A stretch of 64,000 nt of DNA from Bromus sterilis (lineage: Eukaryota; Streptophyta; Magnoliopsida; Poales; Poaceae). Made by a program: the position numbers and the translations under genes. Shown here in pieces: positions 45,057 through 55,521 of this stretch (the first letter of the stretch is position 1; each line of letters opens with the position of its first letter). The DNA is taken from NCBI GenBank assembly GCA_950022295.1, contig OX465597.1:254387016-254451015 (forward strand), in the 5' to 3' direction. Under the pieces are notes generated by a model. That model saw nothing but the letters and a program-made list of their open reading frames with translations, was not told the origin of the DNA and did no database searches.

Positions 45057-45661
45057 ATACAACACCACCAACAAGGGATCTCGTCCCGAGATACTGCACG
45101 ATCCATGAGAGAGGAGGGGAGAGAAAAGAAAGTCGACGATCTTCAACACCACCAACAAGGGACTTTGCTCCATGTCAAACGACAAAGCTCCGTCGAGAAA
45201 CTTTCCGCAGAGAGACGACAACGTCGAAAGACGGAGCCATCAGGAGATTAAGAGGAGGAACAACAATTCAAAGCGATGATCAAGGGAAGTACTCTCACTC
45301 AAATCGTGAGGATACTAAGCAAGGTACGAAAGTCAACAGACGACACAGATGTTTACCCAGAGTTGGAAGAACTGAAGGTACTACACGATTTTCCCAAACC
45401 TGAGATTGGAATCGAGACAATAAGCTGCAAGCAAGGCATTGTAACAGTTCCGAAACTCAACACACTCGAGATCCTAAAGTTTGAAAGGGGATACGGAAAG
45501 AATAAAACACTTACGTCACTAGTCCTGACCAGAGCAAGGGTAAGGAGTAAAAATATTCCTACTCTTCGACAACTAACTTAGTAGCTACAAAATAGTTTTT
45601 GTCTAGAATCGACTTCGGCCAGAAAAGGGATCCTATGGTCGGTAAGGCTCTGATACCAAGT
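45057..45661 (-). mobile_element. Gy-C internal region, 605 bases
   Basis: Lies between two same-orientation Gy-C LTRs. It has the primer site at 45646-45658 on one side and a purine-rich flank containing the conserved ATCTCGGGACGAGAT at the other, as in Gy-B before its 3' LTR. AACACCACCAACAAGGGA is directly repeated near 45061 and 45150. No gag or pol remains, so the unit behaves like a large derivative element. A 101-codon plus-strand frame (45276-45581) is antisense and not preserved in the second copy. Confidence 0.8.
45646..45658 (-). other. Gy-C primer binding site, 5' LTR
   Basis: Minus-strand TGGTATCAGAGCC, as at 6201-6213. Confidence 0.85.
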
Positions 45662-48600
45662 TGTAAGGCCCGATATGCGATACTGTTGCAGATCTAGATG
45701 TTTCCATCCAGATCCGGGGACGAAGCACATATCGGTCCCACCGCGACATATGACAATGCCCTATGCCCCGGATTTCCAACATGATATCACAACATTACAG
45801 CTACAAGGATACAACATCTCATACAATCGGCATACAACTGCCTTAATACAATACATTAGCGGAAGATACATGTCTGAATACAGACAACAATCAAATGCCT
45901 AGTGGCAAAGGTAAAACACACCATTCCCGTAACCACACGGGTCCAGGATCTCCGCCGGGATCCTCCTAACTAGTCATCGTCGAGTCTCCGCGAAGGCGTC
46001 CAGAAGAAGAGTGGTTGAGCTCCTCTGAAGTCCAAGATCGTTTCCATAACGTGCGTAAAAGAGAAAAGAACGGGTGAGCTATATCAACAATTCTTGTAAC
46101 TAACTTCTCACGGTAAAATGGGGGTAGTGGTTGAGGTTGCAGCTGCACTAGAAATATATAAGTGGCTAACGATCTATTTAGAGTAAGATGAGAACCAAGT
46201 ATTCGATGAGGAATCGCCTCCAACAAGTCTTGCTATCAGCTACTTACGCAAACATAACACCTAACCTGTCCTTGTCCTCCCCTTCGCATCCCGATGAAGA
46301 AGAAGCAGTCAAGGCACACATACATTGATCAAGGTATTAAGATTATCTCAGTTGTTGTTGTCTATGAACAAGGAGTAGGTCTCAACTCGTCCATAACAGT
46401 GGACACGGCTTTTCAAAAAGATTTAACCCTGCAGAGGTGTACCAACTGCCCATCTCTCTCAGTTGCTACTCATCACAGGCAACCATTTTATGATTTAGTT
46501 CTGAGAGATCCGAAAGAACGGGTCCCTCTAACTAACAACGCACAAATCCAGGTGGCCCCAGGGAAGTCGACATCCAGTTCAGGAGCCGGCCGCGCTCTCG
46601 TCCTGGTCTCTTCCATCTCAACTGGGTTTGGGTTACCGTGGAAAAAAACATGCTCGGGCCCTCGCCGGCCAAGTGTGGACCAATAGGATATAACACCCCA
46701 CTGGTCCGGTTTGTTTTAAATCCACTGGCCTGCTGACCAGTTACGCACACGGTTTTCAAATGGTAAATCAGCTTGGGCCACCACTAGAAATGTTTTAAAC
46801 TAGGTAGGTAAGAAAAGGGGACCCCATAGTATCCCACACGAGGTTAGGCACGCTCAGTCTTAGAACCAATACCCGGAACTCGGATCCTAGGTGACTCGAA
46901 TGGAACAAAGCGTCGGGGCAGGATAACCTAGACCTTCCATCCTTCGTCGAATATAGTCAACATTATAATAATCACATCATTCACAATAATATAAATAGTG
47001 TGATAGCCCAATCCAAGGAGTAACAGAAGGTAACAGTTGATAGCATCCTAGCATGCATACTAAGAAGTGGCTGAGCAGCGAGCAATAGTAACATAGCCCA
47101 ACAAGGTTTGTTGGGATGTGGAGGACATGGCTGTTTGGGTTTATTTGAGAGGAATGAAATTGAAGTGGTAGTAGTAAGAAATCGTTCTATCCTATACCTA
47201 GGCACAAGTGAGATGAAAGTTATAAGCATGATATATGCTCCCCTTACCTGATGAGAAGACGAAAGTCGAAGGTGTGGTCGATCGCAAACTCGCATCGTCT
47301 CCGAGAGTACCCGCGGGAGCACACAGGAAGTAAACACTGGAAACACAATCGAAGGGCAATCATCCATTACTATGAAGCAATCACGAGCAAGCAACATCAA
47401 TAAGTCAACACGAGACAACGCGATACGATACGGATCTACCGTCGAGAGCGGTTATTAATAGGTTAAGTGGAATATCCGTCACACACGACGATACCGCACG
47501 TTTATAATGGTTCAAGTTGTTTAGCTACACAAGATGATCAAATTTTGTTAACATGGCATCTCACTCAATCATGGCATCAGACACAATGATGGAAAGAGGG
47601 GTGAAGCAAAAATAAGCTACCTAAGCTAGTCAATTTAAGTGGGGTGAAGTCCTAGACATGGCATATCGCTAAATACCCCACGATATTTAAGGCATTTGGT
47701 ACTATTTTGCCCTAACCATATTTTATTATTTTTATTAGAAAGCAACATCAGCATATTCACAATCTAGACGAGATTCTAGTCAAGTTACATGTAAGGAACA
47801 TTGTAATCGGAGCAATGGTTAAAAAGTTATGGCCTATTATATTTACAATGCCACGCGATGTAAATAGCAGTGAAACAACATGTAGACAAGTGCAAACATG
47901 GCAAAGGAGCATATTTTACTAATCTAAACGAAATTCTAAGCAACTTTCATGTAAAGACCGTCTCGATCCGAGCTACCGTTGCAAAGATATAGCTACCGCA
48001 AGTTACAACAAAAATCTGCCAATTACAAAAAAAAGGAGATAAACTGCTACTGGCCTATTCTAGTGCTGCTGGGCCTATAACAAAGGGCGCTGCCTAACTA
48101 AAACGCAAACAAAGCGTCACATAGGTTCAGATCTATTGGGCCAAGCCCCTACTACAACAGAAAAAATAACAAAATAATGGGGCGCCTTCACCTTAGCAAG
48201 CCTCGGCCCTGGAAGGTTGTGGGTGCGGTTTATTTCGGCGTCGCCCAGGGGCGAAGGGGAGGCCTCGGGACGGGAAGCGTTGGCAGGCCTCCTGCATGGC
48301 GCTGGGCCACTGGATGCGGAGGGCGCGCCGGCCCACCTGGCTGGTCAACGCAAGCGGGGCTCGGGGCTTCGACGCTCCCGATGAGCACGGGCGGCGGCGG
48401 CCGACCGTCTGCCAGCGAGGTGGGGCGGGGAGGTCGCAGGACGGGCGTGGGGAGGTCCAGGGCGCGAGGGGCCGCCGGATCTCGCCGGCAGCCGCGCGGA
48501 TTTGGTCGGAGAGGGAGGTTGGCGAGCGGGATCCCTCGGCGTGGCCATGGCCCGGAGGCTCCCGAAGCTCCGTATCGAGGCGGCTCTGGCGGCCTCCGGT

Positions 48601-49510
48601 AGCTGCAGCGAACAGAGAGAAAGGGAGGTAAGAGGATAAGGAAGGAGGGGAGAAGAAGGGGGCGCGACAACTTTGGGTTGGCGGCGCTTGCCGCAGTGGC
48701 GGCCGGCCGGGAGGAGCTCGGGCGACGGGAAGAGGAGGTGTGGAGGAGCCACACGGGTGACGGCGGGCTTCCCAGGCGGAGGCGGCGGCGCGGGCTGCGC
48801 CGGCCCAGATCAGGCCAGGTGGCGGATCTGAGGCCCTGCGGGGCCTGGGGCGCGGTGGAGCTGGCTGGGAGGCAAGGTGGCTCAGATCTGAGCCCTTGAT
48901 GGCCAGATCTGACGACTGGGAGTGCTCTGGGGCTAGGGTTTTGAATTTGGAGGGTTAGGGGGCAGAAATTTCGGGATTTTGGAGGGGGTGGCTGCAATTA
49001 CTAGCTTAGGGAAACCCTAATATGGTGGGAGGAGGTGGGTGGTCTATTTATTGGCTGGCCTGGCTTTCAGGTTTACACAAACGCCCTCGGCTTCTCTCTC
49101 GCGTGTCCGATACTCTACATTTCTGATCGTTGGGAGTCCATACGACCTCCGATTCGGACGAAATCTCCAACCACGCGCTCAGCGCGGCGAGCCCGTCAGT
49201 CCTACCTCACTTCTATACCGTCCTGAGAACCTTTTTCGGGTGCCAAATAAATAATCCGTTTATTAAATAAACGGGTTTTTCGTTCCATTGGCGATGGCTG
49301 GACTTGTGCCGGAAGTTGCGACGATGCTCGGGTGAAACCCGGTGTCGCAAAGGTCGTGTGCCATGGGGGAATGGTTCAGTAACGCATGCAGATACGAGAA
49401 AGAGGGGGAGGATATTCACCAATTAATAAATCGGCGAAGCAAACACTTCAGACAATACAGGCAAACAACAAAAAAAAATTTAATGTGGGTGAAAATCCCG
49501 GGTTGTTACA
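45662..49510 (-). mobile_element. Gy-C 5' LTR, uninterrupted
   Basis: 3849-base LTR in minus orientation. It preserves the empty target sites of Gy-A (47014-47018) and Ath-2 (about 47313-47318). It contains predicted exon D (45966-46024), the donor end of exon C at 47248 with a canonical GTAAGG, and a strong acceptor (GTTCGCTGCAG) at about 48603 opening a block that resembles exon B. GC-rich 48180-48900 gives long frames on both strands that I do not accept as genes. Confidence 0.88.
45966..47320 (-). CDS. Predicted spliced reading frame in Gy-C 5' LTR, exon C end and exon D
   Basis: Exon D is 45966-46024 (59 bases, phase-1 entry, reads EELNHSSSGRLRG and stops at TAG). Exon C ends at 47248 with CATCAG and the canonical donor GTAAGG; its end aligns with Gy-B exon C through GGTACYSTSGG and STT motifs in the same frame. 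The intron is 46025-47247 (1223 bases). The 5' edge of exon C is not settled. The peptide is less acidic than in Gy-A and Gy-B, so coding in this family is less certain. Confidence 0.38.
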
Positions 49511-49515
49511 AATTG
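49511..49515. repeat. Target site duplication of Gy-C, right copy
   Basis: AATTG, matching 5793-5797. Confidence 0.85.
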
Positions 49516-50718
49516 ACAGGATTAAAAATGCATCGCGAAGAAAGGAAGAGGCTCAAAAGCATGGGCACTACAGCAAAATAAGTAGACTGAAATCCATCTG
49601 CATCTACTACTAGTCATCCACCCTGAGATATCTATCCAGAACATCTTGCTAGTATTAAGTTGCGAGCCCCACCTAAAGTGTAAACCCAAAGCAACAGACA
49701 ACTGCATTAAAAGAACTTTACGTAAAGTAAACAATCCTTGCAACCGCGGTTACAAGAACCGTTGTTTTCCCCCTTGTGGCAACAACACATCCCCTAAACT
49801 CATGTTTCTGTCACTCAAGCTAGTCATCAGGGGGCATGAACCCACAATCAAGCATAACTCTCCTTCTTGGAGTCACTACCTACTTCTTGGCCAAAGCAAT
49901 AAACAACAACGAAGAACATGCAAGAATTACTCAAGAACAAAAATATAAAATATAAGAACAAAATATATTACTCAATCACAATCTAAACATAGTCTCACAA
50001 TCCATCAGATCCCAACAAACTCAGAATAGCAACAGCAGAAATAATTACTTACGTGCCTTGATCATGTAGGGCATCTCACAAGGTCTAATCCATGAGGAAC
50101 AAAGAGGGGAGGAGAACATCACATAACTACTGGTCATGGACCCATGGTACAAGGTAGACTACTCACGAATCATCCCGGAAGCGTCCATGGTGGAGGAGAA
50201 GCTCCTGGAGGTCGATCCTCCCTCCGGCAGGGTGCCGGGAAGAGGTCTGATGGCGCTCCCGATCTTGGAAGGGCGGGGGTGGCGGAACAGAGGCGAGATC
50301 GCAAAAAAAGGTTGTGTCTTCGGAGGTTTCCCGTGGCGGAGAATATATAGGCGAAGGGGGGCAGCCAAGGGGGCACCAGGGGTCCAGGCGGCCCCCTGGC
50401 ACGACCCCACCCTAGGGCGCGCCGGGAGGGCGCCTGGGACCTTGGTGGGTCCTCTCTGGCCCCTCGTAGGTGATTCTCGAAGGTTCCGGTATGTTGATTT
50501 TTTATTGTATTTTTCCGGAATTTTTGGAGAATTTTTAATATGGGGGAAAGCTGAAATAGAAAAACAGCAGAAAAGAGGAATTAGCACTAGGGTGCACTGA
50601 GTCAATAGGTTAGTCACAATATGATCAAAAGTGTATGAAAGTGTATATAAAACATAGCAATATCACACAAAACATGCATGGAGCAAGCAGAAATTATAGA
50701 TACATTTGGGACGTATCA
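49516..50718 (-). mobile_element. Ath-1 5' LTR, outer part
   Basis: Continues the LTR interrupted at 5797 and ends with GACGTATCA at 50718. The GC-rich part at 50180-50460 contains short frames without support. Confidence 0.85.
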
Positions 50719-51908
50719 ATGTCTCTTTCACAAAAGAGGATAAAACTGTTATGCGAGGTAAACAAATCACAGCTGGGTAATTAACAAGATTACAGGCGCA
50801 AACAAATGCTAACTATGCTACAGAGAAAGGAAGAGCCTCAAAAGCATGGGCAGTACGCTAAAATAAGTAGACCGAACTCCATCTAAATCTACTACTAATC
50901 ATCCACCTTGAGATATCTATCCAGAACATCTCGCTGGTATTAAGTTGCGAACCCCACCCAAAGTGTAAATCCAAAGCAACAGAGAACTACATTAAAAGAA
51001 CTTTGCATAAAGTAAGCAATCCTTGCAACCGCGGTTACAAGGACCATTAATTTCCCCCTTGTGGCAACAACACAAGCCCTAGACTCATGTTTCTGTCACT
51101 CAAGCTAGTCATCAGGGGGCATGAACCCACAATCATGCATAACGCTCCCTCTTGGATTCACTACCTACTACTTGGCCAAAGCAATAAACAGCAACGGAGA
51201 ACATGCAAGAATTACTCAAGAACAAAAATATAAAATATAAGAACCAAATATATTACTCAATCACAAACAGAACATAGTCTTATAATCCATCAGATCCCAG
51301 GAAACTCAGCATAGCAATAGAAGAAAGAATTACATATGTGCCTTGATCATGTAGGGCAGCTCAAAAGGTCTAATCCATGAAGAACAAAGAGGGGAGGAGA
51401 ACATCACATAGCTACTGATCATGGATCCATGGTCCAAGGTGGACTACTCACGGATCATCCGTGAAGCGTCCATGGTTGTGGAGAAGCTCCCGGAGGTCAA
51501 TCCTCCCTCCGGCAGGGTGCCGGGAAGAGGTCTTCCGGCCCTCCCGATCTTGGAAGCGCGGCGGCGGCAGAACAGAGGAGAGATCGCAAAAAGGGATTCT
51601 GTCCTTGAGGGTTTCGGAGGGCACCTGGGGCCTTGGTGGGTCCCCTCGGGCCCCCCTTCTGGATTCCGGAATCTTCTGAAGCACTGATTTTTTATTGTAT
51701 TTTCCCGAAATTTTTGGAGCATTTTTAATACGGGGGAAACCTAAAATAGAAAAACAGCAGAAAACAGGAACTGGCACTGGGGTGCACTGAGTTAATAGGT
51801 TAGTCCAAATATGATCAAAAGTATATGAAAGTGTATCTGAAACATAGCAATATCTCACAAAACATGCATGGAGCAAGCCGAAATTATAGATATGTCTGGG
51901 ACGTATCA
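50719..51908 (-). mobile_element. Ath-0 LTR fragment
   Basis: A second copy of the Ath-1 type LTR, beginning mid-LTR at ATGTCTCTTTC and ending GACGTATCA at 51908. Compared with Ath-1 it lacks about 90 bases near 51620. Its other part should lie left of the window, on the far side of Ath-1. Confidence 0.75.
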
Positions 51909-53332
51909 TCGTTCACAGGGGCGTCGACAGCGGTCACCGGTTCTACCGGACAATAAGAAGGGGGGAAGAAACGATAAATACACAACAATAATAGAAATAC
52001 AGATACAAGACAAGGCAAACGCGTTGTTGGCGGTGTTCTAACGCAGAGTAAAGTATTTGTAGGCGGAGTGGGAATTTATCCGGGGATGACTCATTAGTCT
52101 CGGTTGATTACCGGACAATTGATCCGGATGGGAAAGTTCCATGTCTGCAGCATTAAGAGACATCTGATAGACATTTTTATAGTGTATCCGTGCTCGTAGA
52201 TCCATTCTGAACAACTTTCATATTCAGAACATTTTCATCCAGAAATTTTGACCGGCTCCGGTCGTCTGACAGACTGATGAAACAGAGGGGAAAGGTTATT
52301 TTGGCATTCGGATGACGTATTCGTATTCGTGGAATTTTTGAATTAAGTTTCATGTATAAATTATTTTGATCTGACTTACGGTTTAAAAGACATTGATTTT
52401 CAAAGTTTTATTCAATTTAAAAGAATTTCTGGATTTCTTTAATTATTTAAAACAGCATTGGTTGACTGGTCAACTGACATGTGGGGTCTACTGTCCAATG
52501 GGTCCCACATGTCATAGACAGTGATATTAATAAATCATTTTGTTTATTTAAATAGCACTTGGGCCCACATGTCATTCTCTGGACATTTATAATATTCTTT
52601 TTATTTAATCAAATAATGGTGGGGGCCACCCTGTCATTGGCTTAGTACAATAAATTTATTTATTTATTTTAACCAGGGGCATGGTCCACTTGTCATTCAC
52701 ACTGAGTTAATATAATTAAATCAATTCCTTTACTTAACAAAAGGACTAGGGCCCACATGTAAGCCTCATAGAGGCATTTAATCTAATCACTTTAGTTAAG
52801 ATTACACTGACGGCCTATGGCCCACTGTTAGTGAGAGGGGGGTTAGTGTTAGTGGCTTAACAGGGGGATTTAGGGGGGTTGTATCCCGGAGCCAGAGGGC
52901 ACGCCGGCCATGGCTGGCACGGCTTGCCGCCGGCGAGCCTCGGCTAGGGCGGCCAGGGGCGCAGGAGGGGGCCAGGGGCGCGGCTGGTCCGCGGCAGGGC
53001 GTAGCGCAGCGGGGGTGTGGGCTAAGGGGCGGACGAAGTGTGACCAAGGCATGCCCCATCCATGTTGGCACAGCGGCGGACCGAGCGTGGGCACGGCGGC
53101 CACGGCGGACAGCTCAGGTGATCAAATCGAGCCCGAAGGGGGTTGGGAAGGAGCGGACGCTCACAATGATGGCATGGGAGGCTTGAGGAGGCCGGCAGCG
53201 TGCGGAAGGCGATGGATTCTAGAGAGGCCAACGACGGCCGTGGCGGAGGACAATGGCCCGATTCGCGCGAGGTGGTGGTCTCCGGCAACGTCGAATGGGG
53301 CGCGGAGACGGGGTCGAGGCCGGGGAGGCGGT
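51909..53332 (-). mobile_element. Gy-E, fragment of a long gypsy LTR
   Basis: AT-rich sequence followed by a GC-rich block, arranged like the Gy-A and Gy-D LTRs read on the minus strand. Candidate exon edges match those families: exon A donor at 53165 (CATCATT then GTGAGC), exon B acceptor at 53112, exon C acceptor GTCCGGTAG opening at 51942. It also contains a degenerate 60-base tandem repeat (52501-52790). Ath-0 interrupts it on the left and Ath-4 on the right. No other gene is supported. Confidence 0.6.
52501..52790. repeat. Degenerate 60-base tandem repeat in Gy-E
   Basis: GGTCCCACATGTCAT recurs with changes at 52501, 52561, 52621, 52681 and about 52749, each followed by about 45 AT-rich bases. 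The period is 60 for four units and slightly longer for the last. Confidence 0.65.
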
Positions 53333-53815
53333 TGATACATCCCAAACGTATATATAATTTCTGCTTGTTCCATACATGTTTTGTGTGATATTGCTATGCT
53401 TTTGATACTTTCATACACTTTTGATCATATTTAGACTAACCTATTAACTCAGTGCACCCCAGTGCGAGTTCCTGTTTTCTGTTGTCTTTTTATTTCAGGT
53501 TTCCCCCGTATTAATAGTGCTCCAAAAATTCTAGAAAAATCCAATAAAAATCAGCGTACGGGAACCTTCCAGAGCCCCGAAGGAGAGCCGGGGGCCCACC
53601 CTGTGCCTAGGTGGACAGGGGGCGTGGCCCCACCCTAGGCCGCGCCAGGGGGGCGCCTGCACTCCCTGGTGCCCCCCGGCTGCCCCCCTTCGCCTCTATA
53701 TTTTTCTCGCCTCAAAACCTCCGAAGACAGAACCCTTTTTCGCGATCTTGCCTCTGTCCCGCCGCCGCCGCGCTTCCAAGATCAGGAGCACCAGAAGATC
53801 TCTTCCCGGCACCCT
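53333..53815 (+). mobile_element. Ath-4 5' LTR, first part
   Basis: LTR start to the junction with Gy-D at about 53815 (GGCACCCT then gag sequence of Gy-D). No gene content. Confidence 0.8.
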
Positions 53816-53997
53816 CATTGCGCTGCTGAGTGGTGTTGCGAGCAATGACTTCCAACAGATGGTGAGAGTCTCGGCGGTTCCTCTCAACCTCCATCAGAAC
53901 CTGAGCCATCGTGGGTGGGGCTGGAAGGTTGCCTTCCTCCTGGTCATTCCCACGACCTTGGTTATGACCAACCTTGCCACGGGTTCCTTGAGACATC
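53816..53997 (-). pseudogene. Gy-D gag, 5' fragment
   Basis: The minus-strand frame begins MSQGTRGKVGHNQGRGNDQE at 53996 and includes AQVLMEVERNRRDS, which aligns with EIMMEAERNRRDQ at the start of Gy-A Gag. It is cut at about 53816 where Ath-4 LTR sequence begins, after about 60 codons. The ATG is preceded directly by TTTTTACCTTCAG, a good splice acceptor. Confidence 0.8.
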
Positions 53998-54330
53998 CTG
54001 AAGGTAAAAACCAAAGTCAGACAGAGTTGATTTGAAGAGTCTAATCAAGGTATTGAAGTACTGGAAGGATTACAGAGCAAAGGAAGTAATCATCTTGACA
54101 ACATGGTGAGAAAGCATACAAGCCATATATTCACAAGCTGTCATACAAACCATACATCATTTTAGTACAAGCACCAAGCTAATACAAACGTGATGAAGAT
54201 GATACATCCTTCAGAGGCACTCAGACTTCCTATACATTATTTATCTAAGCCTCTGGAACTTAGACACCTTGCATACCACATACTAAGATACTACTACATC
54301 ATCACTAAGTAAGACCACAGGCGGTCTCAC
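53998..54330 (-). other. Predicted intron between the upstream ORF and gag of Gy-D
   Basis: Read on the minus strand it begins GTGAGACC inside the last sense codon of the upstream ORF and ends ACCTTCAG one base before the gag ATG. It is 333 bases long. Removing it joins GA with G, restoring a Glu codon, and then enters the gag ATG in frame. Prediction only. Confidence 0.5.
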
Positions 54331-55106
54331 TCATCTCCATCTCCATAGTAGTCCTCATAAAAGTTACCCGCGTATCCCGGTAGCTGGAGGTGACCATCGG
54401 AAAACACGGAGGCTTGTGGACCCTGATATCCATTTGGGCAAGGATGGGGCCTAGGTCCAGCGTAGGGTGGAAGCAAAGGACCACGGGGTGGAAAAATGCC
54501 TCCAATCTCAGGCCAAGCAACTCGAGAAGGCATCTGAGTCCTCACTGGGTAGATAGCATCATGCTCAACTGATCCAACGCTCACAAAGGGTGCCAAAAGT
54601 GTCAGTGCTCGATACAGACGAACACGGGTGGCGTGGAGCTCGAAACGGAGAGCGCGTGCATCACGATCTCTGTCACTAGCAAACCTAGCAGTCATCTGAA
54701 GTGCAGGATCCTCTGCAGAGTGATCTGAGTAGAGTCCGGTGTAATATCCCTCTTCTCCTGGAAGTGCAGCAGGGATATAGAGGAAAGAGGTCTCTCTCAG
54801 CAAAGTGTGCTCCTCTCTCAGCAGTGTCATACATGAGTATGTAGCATCCTGCACAGCCATGTTCTCGGTAATGCCAATGCCATGTCCAAAGTGGATAGGC
54901 TGAGTGGCTCCAACGTGGTGCGGGTAGATCCTGACAATGCAGTGGAACTGCGTCTGGTTGAAGTCGTGAAACTGCTCCTCGACGGTGTACTCAGGGTACC
55001 ATCGATATCCCACATAGGACATCATCTCGATCAATGTGGCGGGATGGCCACGCACACCGAGGCACCTGGTCAAATGAACAATCTGCCGAGGGGGAAGATA
55101 TGCCAT
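54327..55106 (-). CDS. Upstream ORF of Gy-D, 259 codons, unknown function
   Basis: An intact minus-strand frame from MAYLPPRQIVHLTR (55106) to TGA (54327-54329), between primer site and gag, where Gy-A and Gy-B have no ORF. Residues about 45-100 contain FHCIVRIYP, then FGHGIGITENMAVQDATY and a helix-like CMTLLREEH. This strand-strand-helix pattern is reminiscent of a double-stranded RNA binding fold but is not a confident match. The C-terminal third is rich in Pro, Gly and Tyr and ends YYGDGDE. The ATG follows TTTCAGTTTCAG, a possible acceptor, so the message may have a spliced leader. The stop codon overlaps a 5' splice site (see 53998-54330). I do not recognise a named family. Confidence 0.6.
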   Translation of the reverse strand: MAYLPPRQIVHLTRCLGVRGHPATLIEMMSYVGYRWYPEYTVEEQFHDFNQTQFHCIVRIYPHHVGATQPIHFGHGIGITENMAVQDATYSCMTLLREEHTLLRETSFLYIPAALPGEEGYYTGLYSDHSAEDPALQMTARFASDRDRDARALRFELHATRVRLYRALTLLAPFVSVGSVEHDAIYPVRTQMPSRVAWPEIGGIFPPRGPLLPPYAGPRPHPCPNGYQGPQASVFSDGHLQLPGYAGNFYEDYYGDGDE

Positions 55107-55509
55107 CTGAAACTGAAAGGAGTTTGCAAATGCATCAGATTATGAGATAAACCTGGAATGACTCGGACAGCATAACGGCTGTAATTGCAAGAAAAAGACA
55201 ATTTCTTACAACATGGAAACAACACTTACATACGATGTAATAAATCAGGAAGCATAACCACTCTAACAAACCGATCACAACTTTCCTACGGCTACAAGGA
55301 AGCAAACAACGAGATGTTCTAATCAGACAGAGGAGAGCCTAGTCCTATCTTCCCGTAGAATAAGATGAGGGTGACTCAGAACTCAGAACGAAGGGGTAAG
55401 GAGAAAAAATAAGCCTTACGTTGTTCCCTTATATACCCAGAGTAACTATATAACTATAGCAAGCTAGACTCAACTTCGGCCAAGGCTACTAGTCCTACAG
55501 TCAGTCCTG
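55107..55509 (-). other. Gy-D leader
   Basis: About 400 bases between primer site and the upstream ORF with no supported reading frame. It contains possible donors such as AACGTAAGG and ends in TTTCAG at the ORF start. Confidence 0.5.
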
Positions 55510-55521
55510 CTCCGGTACCAA
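55510..55521 (-). other. Gy-D primer binding site, mutated
   Basis: The minus strand reads TGGTACCGGAGC, two changes from the TGGTATCAGAGC of Gy-A and Gy-B, at the same distance from the LTR. Confidence 0.75.

Larger units (their letters stand above)
5798..49510 (-). mobile_element. Gy-C, non-autonomous long-LTR gypsy-like element, tandem form, with nested insertions
   Basis: The whole unit is bounded by TGTAAGGCCC on the left, GTTGTTACA on the right and the duplication AATTG. Read on the minus strand it contains: a full LTR (45662-49510); a 605-base internal region; a second full LTR (6217-45056, split by Gy-A and Ath-2); a 389-base piece of internal sequence (5828-6216); and only the last 30 bases of a third LTR (5798-5827). 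The internal pieces have the primer site and polypurine-side flank but no gag or pol. LTR sequence is clearly related to Gy-B, and the primer-site region is the same type, so Gy-B-like relatives could be the enzyme donors (inference). Confidence 0.8.

Noticed and set aside
45276..45581. 101-codon plus-strand frame in the Gy-C internal region
   Set aside because: It is antisense to the element, and the second copy at 5860-6120 has a stop in the middle (after FERG) and near the end, so it is not conserved.
48230..48997. 255-codon minus-strand frame in the Gy-C LTR
   Set aside because: It lies in GC-rich DNA with overlapping open frames on both strands, is Pro/Arg/Ser-rich low-complexity sequence, and has no comparable intact frame in the middle LTR copy (43650-44400).
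53022..53418. Frames in the GC-rich end of Gy-E, some crossing into the Ath-4 LTR
   Set aside because: The longest ones start in Ath-4 LTR sequence or overlap on both strands. Only the splice-site positions shared with other families were kept as candidates.
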